Shown piece after piece: positions 51,591 through 61,120 of a stretch of 64,000 nucleotides of DNA. Numbering within the stretch: the stretch's first letter is position 1; each line of letters opens with the position of its first letter. A model generated the notes under the pieces. It did not search any database and had not been told where the DNA came from. It worked only from the letters and a program-made list of their open reading frames with translations. The translations under genes were made by a program, and so were the position numbers. The DNA comes from Hyphomicrobiales bacterium (lineage in GTDB: Bacteria > Pseudomonadota > Alphaproteobacteria > Rhizobiales > Rhizobiaceae). The stretch is taken from positions 62,001 through 126,000 of the forward strand of contig UCNE01000010.1 of the NCBI GenBank assembly GCA_900473685.1, read 5' to 3'.

Positions 51591-52400
51591 CTATTCCAGC
51601 GTAAAATCGAAACGGTAGGTGGCGGACATACCGACCATGAACTGATTGCGGCTGCCGCCTTCGTTGACGATGCTCGAATCCGCCGCCGGCCCCATCAGCC
51701 GCTTGTATTCGGCAAAAGCGCTGGTTTCGAGTTTTTCGGTAGCCTGCCAGGTGATGGCGGCGCCCGCTCCAATCGAATTCAGGCCACCGGATGGCGTGTA
51801 TTTCGAATAGCCGGACTTGGCCGCTTCCGATGAACTGACGCCGTAATAGGCATCGAAATAATCGCTGGTGGCCGCCGACAGACGCGGGCCGGCCGAGACG
51901 CGGACATTATCGCTGACATCGACGAACCCATCGGCCGCAACATCTGCGACCAGACCGTGATGGCTGCGGATACCCTGGCGCAATTCGGCGCGGATGCGCA
52001 GCCAGTCGGTTGGATAGACCTCGGCAAAGCCGCCGAGTTCACCGCCGAAGCGAACCGGATCGAGCCCCTTGAGATCGGAGGAGGTATCCTCGTCGCGATC
52101 AAAGATCAGCTTGCCGACGACACCGGCGCGAAACGCGCCCTTGTCGACGAAGGCGAAGGCCGGGTTATCATTGCGGGACGAAAACCGCACCGTGCTGCCG
52201 GCCCGGCCGAGCGAAATCAGCGGCGCTGCCTGAAACAGCCGGTCGGATGAGCCGTCATATTTCGGGCCGATGAAGCCGGTGGCGCCAACTTTCAGGTACC
52301 AGTCCCCGGACCAGAAATGCTGACGCTCCTGCGCCTGGGCGGAAACGGAAGCAGCGAGAAAAAGCCCGGCGGAAAGGGCAAACAAGGATCGGTTGAACAC
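51591..52400 (-). CDS. MipA/OmpV-family outer membrane protein
   Basis: A 269-residue protein. A signal peptide (FALSAGLFLAASVSAQAQ) precedes a beta-barrel with alternating hydrophobic strands. Family features are DWYLKVGATGFIGPKYDGSSD near the N-terminus in two pieces, FGGELGGFAEVYPTDWLRIR, and a final strand ending in aromatic residues (MSATYRFDFTLE). MipA/OmpV proteins are outer-membrane barrels; some act as scaffolds for peptidoglycan enzymes, others as porins or osmo-regulated proteins. No clear partner gene lies beside it. Confidence 0.85.
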   Translation of the reverse strand: MFNRSLFALSAGLFLAASVSAQAQERQHFWSGDWYLKVGATGFIGPKYDGSSDRLFQAAPLISLGRAGSTVRFSSRNDNPAFAFVDKGAFRAGVVGKLIFDRDEDTSSDLKGLDPVRFGGELGGFAEVYPTDWLRIRAELRQGIRSHHGLVADVAADGFVDVSDNVRVSAGPRLSAATSDYFDAYYGVSSSEAAKSGYSKYTPSGGLNSIGAGAAITWQATEKLETSAFAEYKRLMGPAADSSIVNEGGSRNQFMVGMSATYRFDFTLE

Positions 52401-52645
52401 GTCGGAACTCCAGACACAAAAACGGTTCGTTCCGGGCCTTATAGGCGCCGCTTCGCTACCATCTCGTTAACCAGGAGATTTCAGGCTTTGTTTTCCATGC
52501 GGGACAGTCATTTCAAGGTGACGGCTATATTTTACAACGACTTAGATAAGCTCACGCTGCGCACTCGCCGGACGCGTCCGGTGTTTGATTGCAGATGACG
52601 GCGGGCGGGAAACGTATTTTCACTCAGAATGCAGCAGGCCGGACG

Positions 52646-53461
52646 TCACGCCATCCGTGACTTCAGATAGGTACTGGGTGAACTTCCCAGCATGCGCCGG
52701 AACATGGTGGTAAAGGCGGCGATGTTTTCATAACCGGCATCGAGTGCGACATTGGTCACCGGGTCGCCCTCGGCCAGGCGCGGCAGCGAGGCGAAGATGC
52801 AGGCCTGCTGACGCCAGGTGACGAAGCTGACGCCGGTTTCGGCACGAAACAGCCGGGTGAAGGAGCGGCGGCTCATTCCCAGACCGCTTGCCCATTCGTC
52901 AATACCGGCATTGGCGTCCGGTGATTTCAGAAAATGCCGGCAGAGGCGGCCAAGCCGCGCGTCGCTCGGAAACGGCAGGCCAAGCGGCCGCTCCGGCAGG
53001 AAACTGATTTCGTCCAGTAGAAGCTCGATGATCAGCCGCTTTCGGCGTGGTGTCAGCGGCTTTTCTTCCGACAGGACCAACTCTTCCATCAGACTGGCCG
53101 CAAGCGGCGTCACCTCGAGAACGCGCGGCTGATCGGCCGAGATCACCAGAGGATCGGCGTAGATGGAATGCATTTCGACATCGCTGATCATCTCGCTGAA
53201 ATGCTCGAGACCGGCGGGAATGAGCAAACCGTGACCGGGCGGGATCATCCAGCGGCCGCCTGCGGTATTGACCAGAACCACGCCCCGGCGGGCGCACCAA
53301 AGCTGGGTCTTGGTGTGGCTGTGCGGCAGTCCGCGGGAACCGGCCGGGTAAAGCCGGCCAAGCGCCGTGATGGGATCGTCGTTGAGATCGATCCACAAAA
53401 GGTTCTCGCGGTGGGTATCATCGCGGGCCGGATTGCCCGATTTCGCATCATATCTCTGCAT
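52646..53461 (-). CDS. AraC-family transcriptional regulator (cupin-HTH)
   Basis: A 271-residue regulator with an N-terminal cupin-type sensor domain (PHSHTKTQLWCARRGVVLV, PPGHGLLIPAGLEH). Two C-terminal helix-turn-helix motifs follow: IDEWASGLGMSRRSFTRLFR and VTNVALDAGYENIAAFTTMF then LGSSPSTYL. It faces the Fsr-type pump across a gap of about 110 bases and probably controls it in response to a small molecule. ATG at 53461 starts MQRYDAKSG; the 12 residues further upstream are optional. Confidence 0.87.
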   Translation of the reverse strand: MQRYDAKSGNPARDDTHRENLLWIDLNDDPITALGRLYPAGSRGLPHSHTKTQLWCARRGVVLVNTAGGRWMIPPGHGLLIPAGLEHFSEMISDVEMHSIYADPLVISADQPRVLEVTPLAASLMEELVLSEEKPLTPRRKRLIIELLLDEISFLPERPLGLPFPSDARLGRLCRHFLKSPDANAGIDEWASGLGMSRRSFTRLFRAETGVSFVTWRQQACIFASLPRLAEGDPVTNVALDAGYENIAAFTTMFRRMLGSSPSTYLKSRMA

Positions 53462-53572
53462 TTGGCCCACTCTCGAAAGAATGCGACCAAAGCACAAAAG
53501 CAGGCCACACTCAAGCGATGTAGAGACAGCGCATATTCGTATTTACCCTATCCGTCCGGCGAGGAAGACAGC

Positions 53573-54772
53573 ATGGCGAGCATCACATCACCCACAGGCA
53601 TCAGCCCGGAAAAGACGGCGGTTTCCGTTATCGTGGCCGTCAGCTTCTGCCACATGCTGAACGATATCATGCAGTCGCTGCTGACATCGCTCTATCCGCT
53701 GCTGAAGGAGAATTATGCGCTCGACTTCGTGCAGATCGGTCTTCTGACCTTCGCTTTCCAGGTCACCGCCTCGCTGCTGCAGCCTGCCGTCGGTGTCGTG
53801 ACCGACCGCTGGCCGATGCCGTTTTCGCTGCCTGCGGCGATGCTGTCGACCTGCGCCGGCCTGATCACCCTTGCCAATGCCCATCATTTCTATGTGCTGG
53901 TTATCGGCGCATGCCTAATCGGCATCGGCTCGGCGATCTTCCATCCCGAAGCATCGCGCGTGGCGCGGCTTGCCTCGGGCGGCCGCCACGGTCTTGCCCA
54001 ATCGCTGTTTCAGGTCGGCGGCAATACCGGCACCGCCATCGGGCCGCTTCTGGCCGCCTTCATCGTCATTCCGCAGGGACAGGGCAGCCTGAGCTGGTTC
54101 TCGGTCATTGCATTGACCGGTTTCATGGTGCTGTCCTGGGTGAGTGTCTGGTATACCCGTCATCGCCGCAGCTCGGCCGGCCGCAAGCCGGTCAGCCGGA
54201 CGCTGCCATTGCCGCGCAACCAGGTGATCTGGACACTGATCGTTCTCGTCATCCTGACCGCGACGAAGAATGCCTATCTCTCCAGCTTGTCGAGCTATTT
54301 CACGTTCTTCACCATCGAGAAATTCGGTGTCGGCGTCCAGGAAGCCCAGATGCTCCTGTTCCTGTTCCTCGGTGCCTCGGCTGCAGGCGTGATCTTCGGC
54401 GGGCCGATCGGCGACCGTTTTGGCGCGCGCTTCGTCATCTGGTTCTCGATCCTCGGCGTCATCCCCTTCGCGCTGCTCCTGCCCTATGCCAACCTGTTCT
54501 GGACGGCGGCGCTGGTGATCATCATCGGCTTCATCTTCTCCTCGGCGTTCTCGGCCATCGTGGTCTTTGCCCAGGAGCTGGTGCCGGGCCGCGTCGGCCT
54601 GATCGCCGGCATGTTCTTCGGCTTTGCCTTCGGCTTCGGCGGCATCGGCGCTGCGGTGCTCGGTATCTTTGCCGATCGCAACGGCATCGAGTTCGTCTAT
54701 ACGCTCTGCTCCTACATGCCGTTGCTCGGCCTTCTGACGGTCTTCCTGCCGAAGCTTCCAAGCCACCGCTAA
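53573..54772 (+). CDS. MFS efflux transporter, fosmidomycin-resistance (Fsr) type
   Basis: A 399-residue 12-helix major facilitator. It opens with VIVAVSFCHMLNDIMQSLLT, the Fsr signature in helix 1, followed by LLKENYALDFVQIGLL and the family's acidic FHPEASRVARLASGGRHG loop. The A-like motif GGPIGDRFGARFV lies between helices 8 and 9. Fsr pumps expel fosmidomycin and other compounds; the true substrate in rhizobia is unknown. ATG at 53573 has GAGGAAG upstream. It is divergent from an AraC regulator. Confidence 0.87.
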   Translation: MASITSPTGISPEKTAVSVIVAVSFCHMLNDIMQSLLTSLYPLLKENYALDFVQIGLLTFAFQVTASLLQPAVGVVTDRWPMPFSLPAAMLSTCAGLITLANAHHFYVLVIGACLIGIGSAIFHPEASRVARLASGGRHGLAQSLFQVGGNTGTAIGPLLAAFIVIPQGQGSLSWFSVIALTGFMVLSWVSVWYTRHRRSSAGRKPVSRTLPLPRNQVIWTLIVLVILTATKNAYLSSLSSYFTFFTIEKFGVGVQEAQMLLFLFLGASAAGVIFGGPIGDRFGARFVIWFSILGVIPFALLLPYANLFWTAALVIIIGFIFSSAFSAIVVFAQELVPGRVGLIAGMFFGFAFGFGGIGAAVLGIFADRNGIEFVYTLCSYMPLLGLLTVFLPKLPSHR

Positions 54773-54773
54773 A

Positions 54774-55202
54774 TCAGAACGGTTTGAGAACGACCAGGAA
54801 AACGATCCCGAATATGGCCGCGAGCGTCAAAACCCCGGAATACGTCAAGTAACCGGGCGGTTCGCGGCCAGGATCGGTCTGCAGACGGCGAAAGCTCGCC
54901 GACAGATTTCCGTGCAGCGCCGACAGGGCGATGACCAATGCCAGCTTGGCATGCAGCCAGGGCTGGCTGAACCAGTCGCCCTCCACCGCAATGACGATGC
55001 CGAATATCCAGGCAAACCCCATTGCCGGAGAGGTCACGCGGCTGTCCCACCGCTTGAGTGCTGCGACGATCTCCGTTTCATGCTCGACGCGGGGCCGACT
55101 GGCCGTCGCAAGCCAGAGCATGGCGGCCGACGACAGGACCATGCCGCCCATCCAGGTGATGACGGCAACAATATGCAGGGATTTGAACAGCAGATAACTC
55201 AT
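54774..55202 (-). CDS. HemJ/CopD-like membrane protein
   Basis: A 142-residue protein with four predicted membrane helices. Helix 1 contains LFKSLHIVAVITWMGGMV and helix 3 contains WLHAKLALVIALSALHG, the conserved histidines and tryptophans of the HemJ (protoporphyrinogen oxidase)/CopD-like group. It is shorter and more divergent than bona fide HemJ, so a role in haem synthesis is possible but not assured. It converges on the MFS gene with a single base between the stop codons. Confidence 0.68.
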   Translation of the reverse strand: MSYLLFKSLHIVAVITWMGGMVLSSAAMLWLATASRPRVEHETEIVAALKRWDSRVTSPAMGFAWIFGIVIAVEGDWFSQPWLHAKLALVIALSALHGNLSASFRRLQTDPGREPPGYLTYSGVLTLAAIFGIVFLVVLKPF

Positions 55203-55417
55203 CGATACTCCTCCTGAACCGCATCCATGAACGACATCAAACGCCGCATCTTTCGAGACGCAACAGGCTGCCGTGATGTCGCAGCGAAGTGCCGCACAAT
55301 CATTGCGAGACGCGCCGAAAAAACCTCAACCAAAGCACAACCCAGCGCACCCGAATGTAAGTATTCATCAAACATTGCGCGCTAAGGTTCGCCCCGGGGA
55401 CTATCGGGGTGAATTCG

Positions 55418-56461
55418 ATGCGCAACACGTTAATTGCCGCTTCCACTGCGCTTGGCGTATCGATCGCGCCGGTACTGGCGCATGCGGAAACGCTGAACCT
55501 GCTGATCTGGGAATCCTATATCGATCAGAAGATCCTTGACCGCTGGACCGAAAAGACCGGCATTGCCGTGCACCAGATCTATTATGACAGCGGCGATGCG
55601 CGCGATGAGGTGCTGTCCGACCCCAGCAGCAATATCGATCTTGCGGTGATCGGCGAAAACGGTGCGGGGCTGTTTGGCAAGCGCGGTGTGCTCGAACCCT
55701 TGTCGGTGCAGAATGTCGCATCGATGCAGGATTACAAACCCGAATGGACGTCCCGCTGCGCCGGTTATGGCATGCCTTATCTCTGGGGTACGATGGGCAT
55801 CGTCTACCGCTCTGACATGGTCAAGACCACGCCGTCTTCCTGGAACGACCTGATGTCGCCGGCGCCCGAGCTGACAAAGCATATCGCCATGTATGACGAT
55901 CACAACGAAGCCTTCGTTGCGCCGCTGGCCATGCTGGGAAAATCCATCAATGCCAATGACAGCGAGACGCTGAAGGCCGCATTTGAGGTCATGAAGAAGC
56001 AGGCGCCGTTCGTTCTGACCTACGACTATGTGATCACCTCGATCCAGAGCCCCGAAAACGGTAAGAATATCTACATGGCGCTTGCTTACAGCGGCGACCA
56101 GCACGTGCTCAACGACAAGGCCGGCACACCCGGCGTCTGGCGCTACGCCGTGCCGAAGGAAGGGACGCTCTCCTGGCTCGACTGCATGGCCGTTACCGCC
56201 GCCTCACCGCGCAAGGCTCTTGCACTGCAGTTGCTCGATTTCATCGGCTCGCCTGAAAGTGCGGCGGCCAATGCCGAGACCCTGACGATGCCCACGGCAA
56301 GCGAAAAAGCGTTAGACCTGATCCCCGCCGAAATGCGCGCCGACCAGGAAATATATCCGCCTGCCGACATTCTGGCCAAGAGCCAGTATCAGCAGGAATT
56401 GTCGATCCAGTCGATCCAGACCCGCCGGCGCATCATCAGCTCAATGGCAAACTTCCAGTGA
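55418..56461 (+). CDS. PotD-like periplasmic polyamine-binding protein
   Basis: A 347-residue exported protein. A signal peptide (LIAASTALGVSIAPVLAHA) is followed by a PotD/PotF-type bacterial solute-binding domain (TLNLLIWESYIDQKIL, GYGMPYLWGTMGIVYRSD, DHNEAFVAPLAMLGKS, WLDCMAVTAASP). No permease or ATPase gene is adjacent, which argues against a role as a transporter subunit. Its stop overlaps the start of a membrane GGDEF-EAL gene (GTGA), the same pairing as NspS with MbaA in Vibrio cholerae. ATG 55418 is chosen; GTG 55409 is three codons earlier. Confidence 0.85.
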   Translation: MRNTLIAASTALGVSIAPVLAHAETLNLLIWESYIDQKILDRWTEKTGIAVHQIYYDSGDARDEVLSDPSSNIDLAVIGENGAGLFGKRGVLEPLSVQNVASMQDYKPEWTSRCAGYGMPYLWGTMGIVYRSDMVKTTPSSWNDLMSPAPELTKHIAMYDDHNEAFVAPLAMLGKSINANDSETLKAAFEVMKKQAPFVLTYDYVITSIQSPENGKNIYMALAYSGDQHVLNDKAGTPGVWRYAVPKEGTLSWLDCMAVTAASPRKALALQLLDFIGSPESAAANAETLTMPTASEKALDLIPAEMRADQEIYPPADILAKSQYQQELSIQSIQTRRRIISSMANFQ

Positions 56462-58851
56462 CACTTGGCAAACGCGCGTTTTTCCTGATCTTTCCGGTCG
56501 TCCTGGCAGGTTATCTGCTGGCCGCGCTCTCGGTCTATTTCGTCCAGGGACGTTCCGTCCTGTCTCTGGAGCGGACACGGCTCTCGCAACAGCTCGACCA
56601 TATGGCCGCGCTGTTTCGCAACGAGGTCAGCCAGAGCCGGAGCTTTCTCTACTCGATCCTCGAGGGCAATGCCGTCCGGCTGTTCGTGTCGGAACCGGAT
56701 GAGGCCTATCGCAACAATGCGCTTGGACTGCGGCTGCAGCAGAACGTGCGCTCTCTGTCCGACGACCCGAAGAAATTCATCTCCTTCGCCATTCTCAATC
56801 CCGACCTGACACCGGGTTATTATTTTGAGAACAGCGACGATCCGTTCGCCGAGATCGGTGCGCCACAATTTGCGCTGGCCAGCCGGCTTGCCGGCGGCAG
56901 CCAACTGCGCGACTGGAGCTTCCTGCATGACGCCAATACCCGCCAGCTGATCGTCTATTCGGAATTCATCGACCCGGTCACGTTCAGCCGGCCGTTGCCG
57001 AGCGCCAAGGCAGACGCGCTGCTGGTGCAGGTGGCAATCGAGCCGACACAGTTCCTGACCATGCAGCGGACCCTGGAGAAGGAATACGAAATTCCCGTCA
57101 ATTTCGAGACCGCACCACAGCAACAGCTGTCCGGCGAACTTTCCGCGTCCGTCCGGATGGCGCCCTCGCTGTTTGCAACACTAACGGTCCCGGCATCGCA
57201 GCGATCCGGTAATATGGAGCAGTTGAAACTGCTGCTGATTTTTGGTGCGCTGGTGATGAGCTTCATCTCCGTCGGCCTGATGATCGCGCTGATCCGCCGG
57301 TTCATCACCAACCCGATCTCGGTTCTCGACCGGCAGGTGACGGCGGTGATGAGCGGTGAAAACGACGGCATCGCGGAAACCGGGGCGGAGGGAGAAATCG
57401 GCCGGTTGACCGGCAATATCAAGCAATTGCACGATCAATCGCAGCGCGCCTTGAACCTTGTGCAGCAGGCATCCTGGACCGATACGCTGACCGGCATCAG
57501 CAACCGCGCCCATTTCAACATGCTGGCCGCCGGTGTCATCGAAACGGTCACGGCACAGGGCGGCCATTGCAGCCTCCTGTTCATCGACATCGACCACTTC
57601 AAGTTCGTCAACGACAAGTATGGCCACGAGGTCGGCGACGACCTGCTCAAGACGCTGGCGCTACGGATCGATGCCACGATCAGCGTGATCGTGGCGCGGC
57701 GGCGGATGCCGCCGGCTGTGTTTGCCCGTCTGTCCGGTGATGAATTTGCGGTTCTCGTGCAATCAAAGCCGGGTGACGGCACGATCCGGGAAATGTGTGC
57801 CGCGATCCTCGCGCTGTTTTCCAACGGCCTCGAAGTACGCGGAAAATATTATCCGGTCACCGCCAGCATCGGCGTCGCCATCTGCCCGACGGATGCCACC
57901 AATCTTGCCGAACTGATCTCCAATGCCGACGCGGCAATGTACCAGGCCAAGACCAACGGCAAGAACCGCTCATCGCGCTTCTCACGGGCGCTGCAGGACA
58001 AACGCGATCGCATCCGCCAGATCGAGGAAGAGCTGCGGCTGGTCGATCCCGACGCGCAGTTTCACCTCGTCTACATGCCGATCGTCGACAACGGCGGCAA
58101 GGTGACCGGCTGCGAGGCCCTTCTGCGCTGGGTCTCGCCGGTACTGGGCAACATTACCCCCGACGAATTCGTGCCGATTGCCGAAAGCACCGGCCTGTTC
58201 ACCAAAATCGACTGGTGGGTGATCAACCGGGCGATGTCGGAACACCACCGCCTGAAGCAGCTGTTTGGGCAGGAAACCGTACTTGCGATCAACATCTCGT
58301 CGGCCGAATTGCACTCCAAATCAATCAGTGATTACTTTTCCGGCTGCGCGGCCCGGCACGGGCTCGATCCACGCACCATTGAGATCGAACTGACGGAAAC
58401 CTATGCCGTCAAGCTTGGCGACCAGGTGCACCAGAACATCAAGACCCTGCGTGAACGGGGCTTTCGTATCTCCATCGACGATTTCGGCGCCGGTTACACA
58501 TCCGTGCAGCAGATCATCGAATATACCGCCGACACCATCAAGCTTGACCGGGCGCTGGTGCAAAACCTTGCCAACGAGGAATCCCTGCCGGCTCTGAAGG
58601 CAATGATCGCGCTTTGCCACGCACAGAACATGGCCGTGGTTGGCGAAGGGGTGGATACACCCCAAAAGCTCGCCATGCTGACAGCGGCCGGCTGCGATCA
58701 TTTTCAGGGTTATCTGATCAGCAAGCCATTGGTACCCGCAGACCTTGCGATCTGGGCGCTGAAGCGGACGGTGAAAACCGCCGGCAGCGGCGGCGATCAC
58801 ACTTCGTTCACCGATGACAACTGCCTTGCCGAAGCGTCAAGCTCGCTCTGA
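56458..58851 (+). CDS. Membrane GGDEF-EAL protein coupled to PotD-like sensor
   Basis: A 797-residue inner-membrane protein. Its layout is a helix at about 5-24, a periplasmic region of about 230 residues, a second helix at about 256-278, HAMP, GGDEF (about 330-500) and EAL (about 515-775). The cyclase motif is SGDEF (426-430), with serine for the first glycine and no RxxD inhibitory site upstream. The phosphodiesterase motifs are complete (EALLRW at 553, ELTET, DDFGAGY, GEGVDT). This favours net c-di-GMP hydrolysis, though cyclase activity is not excluded. GTG start 56458 overlaps the upstream gene by 4 bases, so both products are made together. Confidence 0.9.
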   Translation: MTLGKRAFFLIFPVVLAGYLLAALSVYFVQGRSVLSLERTRLSQQLDHMAALFRNEVSQSRSFLYSILEGNAVRLFVSEPDEAYRNNALGLRLQQNVRSLSDDPKKFISFAILNPDLTPGYYFENSDDPFAEIGAPQFALASRLAGGSQLRDWSFLHDANTRQLIVYSEFIDPVTFSRPLPSAKADALLVQVAIEPTQFLTMQRTLEKEYEIPVNFETAPQQQLSGELSASVRMAPSLFATLTVPASQRSGNMEQLKLLLIFGALVMSFISVGLMIALIRRFITNPISVLDRQVTAVMSGENDGIAETGAEGEIGRLTGNIKQLHDQSQRALNLVQQASWTDTLTGISNRAHFNMLAAGVIETVTAQGGHCSLLFIDIDHFKFVNDKYGHEVGDDLLKTLALRIDATISVIVARRRMPPAVFARLSGDEFAVLVQSKPGDGTIREMCAAILALFSNGLEVRGKYYPVTASIGVAICPTDATNLAELISNADAAMYQAKTNGKNRSSRFSRALQDKRDRIRQIEEELRLVDPDAQFHLVYMPIVDNGGKVTGCEALLRWVSPVLGNITPDEFVPIAESTGLFTKIDWWVINRAMSEHHRLKQLFGQETVLAINISSAELHSKSISDYFSGCAARHGLDPRTIEIELTETYAVKLGDQVHQNIKTLRERGFRISIDDFGAGYTSVQQIIEYTADTIKLDRALVQNLANEESLPALKAMIALCHAQNMAVVGEGVDTPQKLAMLTAAGCDHFQGYLISKPLVPADLAIWALKRTVKTAGSGGDHTSFTDDNCLAEASSSL

Positions 58852-58947
58852 AACGCCTGTATCGCGGTCCTTGCGGCGATTTCGCCTTGACCTTGGGGCG
58901 CCCTCGCCTTAACCGCACCTCAACACTGCGGATTGCGGGAGTAGGCG

Positions 58948-60219
58948 ATGAAAGTTCTGTTGATCGGATCGGGCGGGCGTGAACATGCGCTGGCATGGAA
59001 ACTGGCACAATCGCCACGCCTGACGGCGCTCTATGCCGCTCCCGGCAATCCGGGCATCGCCGAAGAGGCAACGCTTGTCGATATCGATACCGCCGATAAC
59101 GCCGCCGTTCTGGCCTTCTGCCGCAAGGAAACAATCGATTTCGTCGTTGTCGGCCCGGAAGCACCGCTGGTCGCCGGTCTTGCCGATACATTGCGCGACG
59201 CCGGCATCGCGGTTTTCGGCCCGTCTGCGGCCGCTGCCCAGCTGGAAGGCTCCAAGGGTTTTACCAAAGACATCTGCGCCAAATACAACATCCCGACCGG
59301 CGCCTATCAGCGCTTCACGTCGGCCGAACCGGCCAAGGCCTATGTTCGCGAGCAGGGCGCGCCCATCGTCATCAAGGCTGATGGACTGGCAGCGGGCAAG
59401 GGCGTCACCGTTGCCATGACACTCGACGAGGCGCTTGACGCCGTCGACAGCTGCTTTTCCGGTATTTTTGGCGCCGCCGGTGCCGAGGTGGTCGTCGAGG
59501 CCTATCTCGATGGCGAGGAGGCGAGTTTCTTCTGCCTTTGCGACGGCAAGACCGCGCTGGCCCTGGCGTCGGCGCAGGATCACAAGCGCGTCGGCGATGG
59601 CGATACCGGCCCGAACACCGGCGGCATGGGTGCCTATTCACCGGCACCGGTGATGACGCCTGATATGGTCGAGCGCACCATGCGCGAGATCATCGAACCG
59701 ACAATCGCTGGCATGGCCGATAGCGGACACCCTTTCACCGGCGTGCTGTTTGCAGGCCTGATGATCACGCCAAAGGGTCCGGAACTGATCGAATACAATG
59801 TCCGCTTCGGCGACCCGGAATGCCAGGTACTGATGATGCGGCTGAAGAGCGATCTCTTGCCACTGCTCCATGCTGCCGCCACCGGCACGCTCGCCTCCGC
59901 CCGCGCCGAATGGCGCGATGAGGCGGCGCTCACCGTGGTGATGGCCTCGAAGGGATATCCGGGCGCCTACGAGAAGAACACCCCCATTGCGGCGATCCCG
60001 CGGGCGGACACTGAGACCAAGGTGTTTCATGCCGGAACAGCACTGAAGGACGGCCACCTGGTCGCCACCGGCGGCCGCGTGCTCAACGTGACGGCGATGG
60101 GCGGCAGCGTCAGCGCGGCAAAAGACAAGGCCTATGCGGCGCTTGACCGGGTGGAATGGGGCAACGGCTTTTGCCGCCGCGACATCGGCTGGCAGGCGGT
60201 CGAGCGCGAAAAGGCCTGA
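58948..60219 (+). CDS. purD: Phosphoribosylamine-glycine ligase (GAR synthetase)
   Basis: PurD joins glycine to 5-phosphoribosylamine with ATP in the second step of purine synthesis. The 423-residue length is standard. Features are the N-terminal [20 protein letters not shown]-grasp loop [30 protein letters not shown] and the Mg-binding [12 protein letters not shown]. The C-terminal domain ends near [19 protein letters not shown] at 58948 begins [15 protein letters not shown]. No other pur gene is nearby, as is common in rhizobia. Confidence 0.97.
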   Translation: MKVLLIGSGGREHALAWKLAQSPRLTALYAAPGNPGIAEEATLVDIDTADNAAVLAFCRKETIDFVVVGPEAPLVAGLADTLRDAGIAVFGPSAAAAQLEGSKGFTKDICAKYNIPTGAYQRFTSAEPAKAYVREQGAPIVIKADGLAAGKGVTVAMTLDEALDAVDSCFSGIFGAAGAEVVVEAYLDGEEASFFCLCDGKTALALASAQDHKRVGDGDTGPNTGGMGAYSPAPVMTPDMVERTMREIIEPTIAGMADSGHPFTGVLFAGLMITPKGPELIEYNVRFGDPECQVLMMRLKSDLLPLLHAAATGTLASARAEWRDEAALTVVMASKGYPGAYEKNTPIAAIPRADTETKVFHAGTALKDGHLVATGGRVLNVTAMGGSVSAAKDKAYAALDRVEWGNGFCRRDIGWQAVEREKA

Positions 60220-60383
60220 GCGGCCACGGCTCTCCAATCGCGGGAGTCATTCAATTTTTACCAATTCTCCTGACGGGAACGTAACGGAGAACGGATATTT
60301 TCCCTGACTGAATAAGTGCGACAGCGGCCTGTGCGCGTCATCGATGACGCGTGGCGCTGTAGCGATTTCACAGGAGAAAGCCG

Positions 60384-60911
60384 ATGCGCGCCCTTATGTT
60401 CACGCTCACCAGCCTGGTTGCAGCCAGCACGGCCAGCGCGTCGTCACTCGAAAACGTGATCTCCGGCGAACATGTCAACAACAGCATCTCGCAGCTTTCC
60501 TGTGGCCAATGCCCGCCGCTTATGGTCAAGAAGAAGACCAGCTACATCGTGCCGGACGTCGCGCCGGGAACCGCGCGGGTCGAGTTGAAGGAAATCAACG
60601 GCGAGATGAAACTGGTTCGCACCGAAGCCTGGCTCGGCGGCTCGCCGGTCGTCTTCGTCAGCAAGGCGACGGACCTCGACATCAAGCAGGCGCAGGCCGC
60701 GGAGGAAAGCGCAGGCGATCTGGCGAAGGCTGCAACGGCGGACGCACAGCCCGCCGAAGCCCAGGCAACCGCCACCCTGGCGATCATCGACACGGCTGCG
60801 AAAACCAGCGCTCTCGACATGGCATCCATGGCCGCACCAGCCGCGGTAACGCCGGAAGACAGCCATTCACAAGAAGTTGATCTCGAAAATTTCCAACTTC
60901 GGCTAAATTGA
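60384..60911 (+). CDS. Secreted hypothetical protein with CxxC motif
   Basis: A 175-residue protein preceded by a good ribosome site (AGGAGA). A signal peptide (MFTLTSLVAASTASA) precedes a short domain with a CGQC dicysteine motif (LSCGQCPPLMVKKKTSY) and a beta-rich stretch (RVELKEINGEMKLVRTEAWL). From about residue 105 it is alanine-rich low complexity. I do not recognise the family; the CGQC pair could bind metal or form a disulphide in the periplasm. A terminator follows at 60986-61021. Confidence 0.68.
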   Translation: MRALMFTLTSLVAASTASASSLENVISGEHVNNSISQLSCGQCPPLMVKKKTSYIVPDVAPGTARVELKEINGEMKLVRTEAWLGGSPVVFVSKATDLDIKQAQAAEESAGDLAKAATADAQPAEAQATATLAIIDTAAKTSALDMASMAAPAAVTPEDSHSQEVDLENFQLRLN

Positions 60912-60985
60912 CCACGAACTTCCTGTCCCTGCCCTAAGCAGCCGCCCATAGAAGGCTGACCGGGCACTCGCCCTCCAGGCGAAAG

Positions 60986-61021
60986 ATTGCGTCCCTGAGA
61001 GAAGCAGGGGCGCAATTTTTT
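60986..61021 (+). terminator. Intrinsic terminator
   Basis: A 12-bp stem (ATTGCGTCCCTG with CAGGGGCGCAAT, one G-T pair) over a 7-base loop, followed by six T. It closes the transcript of the secreted hypothetical protein. Confidence 0.9.
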
Positions 61022-61120
61022 GTGGGGTATTCCTCGATCCGCCGCACTTGACATTCCCGGGCTTGATCCGGTCTGCTGGCACTGGGGCCACGTCCTGCAA
61101 CGTGCGCCAGCGGGGATATC

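Noticed and set aside
56458-58851. Considering the PotD-like gene and this gene as part of a polyamine ABC transporter operon.
   Set aside because: No permease or ATPase occurs on either side; the following gene is purD and the preceding one is on the other strand.
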